Source: Anaerolineae bacterium
GTDB taxonomy: Bacteria; Chloroflexota; Anaerolineae; JAFGEY01
DNA length: 25,488 nucleotides
Reading direction: 5' to 3'
NCBI GenBank assembly: GCA_016929775.1
Contig: JAFGIE010000009.1
Span: 1-25,488 of the forward strand
The translations under genes and the position numbers were made by a program. How positions within the stretch are numbered: position 1 is the stretch's first letter; each line of letters starts with the position of its first letter. Below the pieces are notes generated by a model, which did not search any database, was not told where the DNA came from, and saw only the letters and a program-made list of their open reading frames with translations. Shown here piece by piece: positions 23,412 through 25,488 of this stretch.

Positions 23412-24618
23412 GCGAACCCAGGAGAGGTCTCAGGAACACGCCTAGGCACCGTGTGGCGACAGCCAGCCTCCGTGCGCTGACACGCGCTCGCCAGGTGGCT
23501 GCGCAGCCCACCGGCAGCGTGCCGAGCCACGCTAGTCGCCCGTCTTGAGCTCCCCGCCGGGGGCAGGTCGTGGGAGCGTGGCTCCGCGCGGCATCAGGAC
23601 CAGGAACGTCAGGCGCGGCATACAGGAGCGTCAGCGGTAGTACGAGGAGCGTATGCTCATACGCCCAGACGTAGGGGGTCACTGCCAGCGATGCGCAGAG
23701 GGCCAGGCCTACGACGTACGCAGGGTCGCACTGCGCGCGTCGCAGGGCCAACCAGTCCACCCACGCGGTGATGCCCGGCGTGAGGATCAGGCCGACGACG
23801 GGCCACGGCTCCGGGGCGATCACGTACGCCGCACCCCACACCGTCGGCGTACGATAGGTAGCCTCGGTCTTGGCGCGTACCGTGAGCCACGCGGCAAGCC
23901 AGCCAGGTCGCAGGAGGGCGCTGACTCCGAACAGAAGTGCGGCCCCAGACGCGGCGCCCGCGATGGCGCGCCACCGTCTGTGGCGAAGAAGCCAGAGTCC
24001 GACCACCGGCACGAAGAGCAGGTACGCGTTGGGCTTGGCGACCATCGACAACGCTGCCCCGGCGAGGAAGGGCATGCCGCGCCACCACAGGACCAGAAAG
24101 CCGGTCAGCGCGACCAGGGTCAGCAGCCCGATCTGCCCGTTCTGCAGCGTGACCAGGGTGCCACGCATCGCGAAAGCGGCAACGAAGAGCAGCAGAACCT
24201 CGATCACCGTGGGCGGCTTGCGGCGTGCGGCGGCGACCAAGAGCAGGACCGAGGCGCCAAGGGCAAGTTCCAGCGATACCAGCCACGCGGCGGCAGCCCA
24301 GCCCAGGGGCAGCGCGGCGATCGGGCTCAGCAGCGCCAGCGTCCACAGGGGAAGGGGGGCGCGCGGGTCAGGCATCCAGGTGCTGCCGTAGCTCCGGCGC
24401 AGCTCAACCCAGGCTTCCGTGTCGTAGGGGTCGAGGCCTTCGAGGAGCGCACGTCCTCCCGCCCACAGCGCCATGTAGTCGCGGCTCGCGTAGCGGTCGC
24501 CCGACGTCAGGAAGCGGTGGTGCGCCCATACGAGCACAAGGAAGGCGATCGCCAGGAGCGACACAGCTGCCCAGTGGCGCCAACGCCCGCGGCTCTCTTT
24601 CACGTGCAGCACATCCAA
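23365..24618 (-). CDS. GT87-like multi-pass membrane glycosyltransferase, probably frameshifted at the C-terminus
   Basis: This 417-aa open frame starts at TTG 24618 (GTG at 24612 and 24603 are alternatives). It has a first membrane helix at about 15-33 and YASRDYMALWAGGRALLEGLD near 42-62, which resembles the catalytic-loop region of GT87 (DUF2029) alpha-mannosyltransferases with Asp in SRDYMALW. Some eight further hydrophobic segments run to about residue 335 (LLVLPLTLLYAA). From there the frame is Arg/Pro/Ala-rich, unlike a membrane enzyme, and it runs 47 bp into the convergent nuclease-like gene. Shifting one base near 23611-23620 restores RLTFLVLMPRG and ends at TAG 23532-23534, so a frameshift, sequence error or deletion near there is likely. 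The coordinates given are for the open frame as it stands. The usual donor is polyprenyl-phosphate mannose. Confidence 0.7.
   Translation of the reverse strand: MDVLHVKESRGRWRHWAAVSLLAIAFLVLVWAHHRFLTSGDRYASRDYMALWAGGRALLEGLDPYDTEAWVELRRSYGSTWMPDPRAPLPLWTLALLSPIAALPLGWAAAAWLVSLELALGASVLLLVAAARRKPPTVIEVLLLFVAAFAMRGTLVTLQNGQIGLLTLVALTGFLVLWWRGMPFLAGAALSMVAKPNAYLLFVPVVGLWLLRHRRWRAIAGAASGAALLFGVSALLRPGWLAAWLTVRAKTEATYRTPTVWGAAYVIAPEPWPVVGLILTPGITAWVDWLALRRAQCDPAYVVGLALCASLAVTPYVWAYEHTLLVLPLTLLYAAPDVPGPDAARSHAPTTCPRRGAQDGRLAWLGTLPVGCAATWRARVSARRLAVATRCLGVFLRPLLGSPIPPHGRCAPARRPR
23494..23512. terminator. GC-rich hairpin in the tail-to-tail gap
   Basis: GGTGGCTG and CAGCCCACC pair across a tight CG turn with one bulged C. 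It lies between the end of the nuclease-like gene and the restored end (23532) of the GT87-like gene. It is a candidate bidirectional terminator without a T-tract. Confidence 0.35.
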
Positions 24619-24726
24619 CGACCCGCGACCCGGTCCACTTGTGCTCCCCGGTCCCCGCGACAGATGGCTCTATGGCCTACAGGGAGACGATCTACAGAGG
24701 GGATGCCCTGGTGTGTTCCCATGTCC

Positions 24727-25488
24727 TTACCTCTTGGCGCGCGGTTGGCGGCGCAGCGTGTCCAGCATGAGACCAGGTTGGCACGCTCGGCAAAAGTGTG
24801 TCGCTCGGCGCTCTCGCTTGACCTCGCTGATCGTGCCGCCGCAGCGGGGGCATGCCTCGCCAGCCCGCCCGTGGACAGACAGGAAGCTCCGGATCTCCAC
24901 GTCAGTCTGGTCGTCGATCTGCGCGCGGATCGCTGCCGTTGCCTCGCTCAGCACGTCGCGCATGGCGCGGTAGAGGCGCTCGATCTCGGCCTGATCGAGA
25001 GAGGAGCGCCGGCGGAAGGGATAGAGTCGTGCGCGCCAGCAGATCTCGTCCGCATAGGCATTGCCAATGCCGGCGACGAACGACTGCCGGGTTAGGACGG
25101 ACTTGATCTCGCCGCGTTCCCGCCGCAGCCGAGTGTGGAACGCTTCCAGCGTCAGCTCCGGGTCGGTAGCCTCAGGGCCCAGGTCGGCGTAGGTCGGTAC
25201 CTGCTCTAGTGTATCGGTCACATAGACCTTGCCCATATCCTTCGGGTCGTAGTACCGGAGTTCGAGGTCGTTGGACAGGGACAGCACAAGTACGTCGCGC
25301 TTGCGGTGTCGTGTGAGGGGCGGGCCATACCGGACGCGACCCGCAAGCATGGGCTGAATGACGACCGTACCACCGTCATCGAGCGATAGGAGTAGGAACT
25401 TGCCCCGCCGGCGTACCGCGGTGAAAGTACGACCTCTGAGGTACGCGCCTGTGTCGCCACCGCGCAGGTTCCGCACCACGATCGGGCG
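24727..25488 (-). CDS. Fpg/Nei family DNA glycosylase (5' partial)
   Basis: The gene runs off the window; the first visible residues are RPIVVRNLRGGD, so the N-terminal catalytic Pro-Glu is missing. About 253 residues are visible. QPMLAGRVRYG and LELRYYDPKDMGKVYV match the N-terminal beta-sandwich. GEIKSVLTRQSFVAGIGNAYADEI is the H2TH region, with the Gly-Ile-Gly-Asn loop. The C-terminal zinc finger is CPRCGG, 16 residues after its second Cys, then CRAC, with an Arg-rich turn before it. The enzyme would remove oxidised bases such as 8-oxoguanine and nick the backbone, in base-excision repair. The divergence of Fpg from Nei cannot be decided without the N-terminus. It ends 108 bp before the GT87-like start on the same strand. 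Confidence 0.88.
   Translation of the reverse strand, partial: RPIVVRNLRGGDTGAYLRGRTFTAVRRRGKFLLLSLDDGGTVVIQPMLAGRVRYGPPLTRHRKRDVLVLSLSNDLELRYYDPKDMGKVYVTDTLEQVPTYADLGPEATDPELTLEAFHTRLRRERGEIKSVLTRQSFVAGIGNAYADEICWRARLYPFRRRSSLDQAEIERLYRAMRDVLSEATAAIRAQIDDQTDVEIRSFLSVHGRAGEACPRCGGTISEVKRERRATHFCRACQPGLMLDTLRRQPRAKR

Noticed and set aside
1..25488. Frequent GATCG/CGATCG words, considered as a HIP1-like genome motif
   Set aside because: They mostly fall in codons for Asp-Arg, Ile-Glu and similar pairs in a GC-rich genome; without counts I cannot show enrichment.

Overview
This GC-rich window looks like chromosome from a Chloroflexota bacterium, probably Anaerolineae-like. That is inferred from protein style: Pro/Thr-rich lipoprotein linkers, LVIVD and BNR propellers, a giant single-span alpha-2-macroglobulin, and HEAT-array proteins. 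It carries 18 genes, two cut by the window edges. There is no IS element, phage gene, tRNA/rRNA or CRISPR array. Promoters stand out as short AT islands with TTGnnn-17/18-TAnnnT spacing.

Layout. 1-3976 (+): the end of a secreted-type metallo-beta-lactamase-fold enzyme between two beta-sandwich modules, an AAA_28-type P-loop protein, a small membrane protein, an LCMT-like SAM methyltransferase and an ABM-fold protein. 4031-8508 (-): a 1103-aa lipoprotein with BNR and LVIVD repeats, then upstream a nitrilase-superfamily amidohydrolase with its own promoter. 8677-14958 (+): a thioester-containing alpha-2-macroglobulin (2041 aa), followed by a decayed start of an M55 D-aminopeptidase gene and a long inverted repeat. 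15196-16374 (-): a 12-repeat HEAT protein. 16375-16939: a 565-bp divergent control region. 16940-18595 (+): a DUF89/ARMT1-like phosphatase and an MBL-fold hydrolase. 18686-22086 (-): a probable operon of Gfo/Idh/MocA oxidoreductase, DegV protein, small membrane protein (DUF1475-like) and a lactonase-type propeller. 22377-23411 (+): an uncharacterised protein ending in a PD-(D/E)XK/Vsr-like nuclease domain. 23365-24618 (-): a GT87-like membrane glycosyltransferase with an abnormal C-terminus. 24727-25488 (-): an Fpg/Nei DNA glycosylase running off the window.

The genes mostly form short transcription units with no single pathway. The extracytoplasmic set (MBL fusion, BNR/LVIVD lipoprotein, A2M) suits envelope defence or surface functions; the rest is housekeeping-like. 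I do not see a clearly new multi-gene system. The most unusual signals are a TGTGGTA extension shared by four -10 elements, dyad or direct-repeat motifs on two promoters, a short leader ORF before the A2M gene, two probable gene relics, and the orphan nuclease-like protein.
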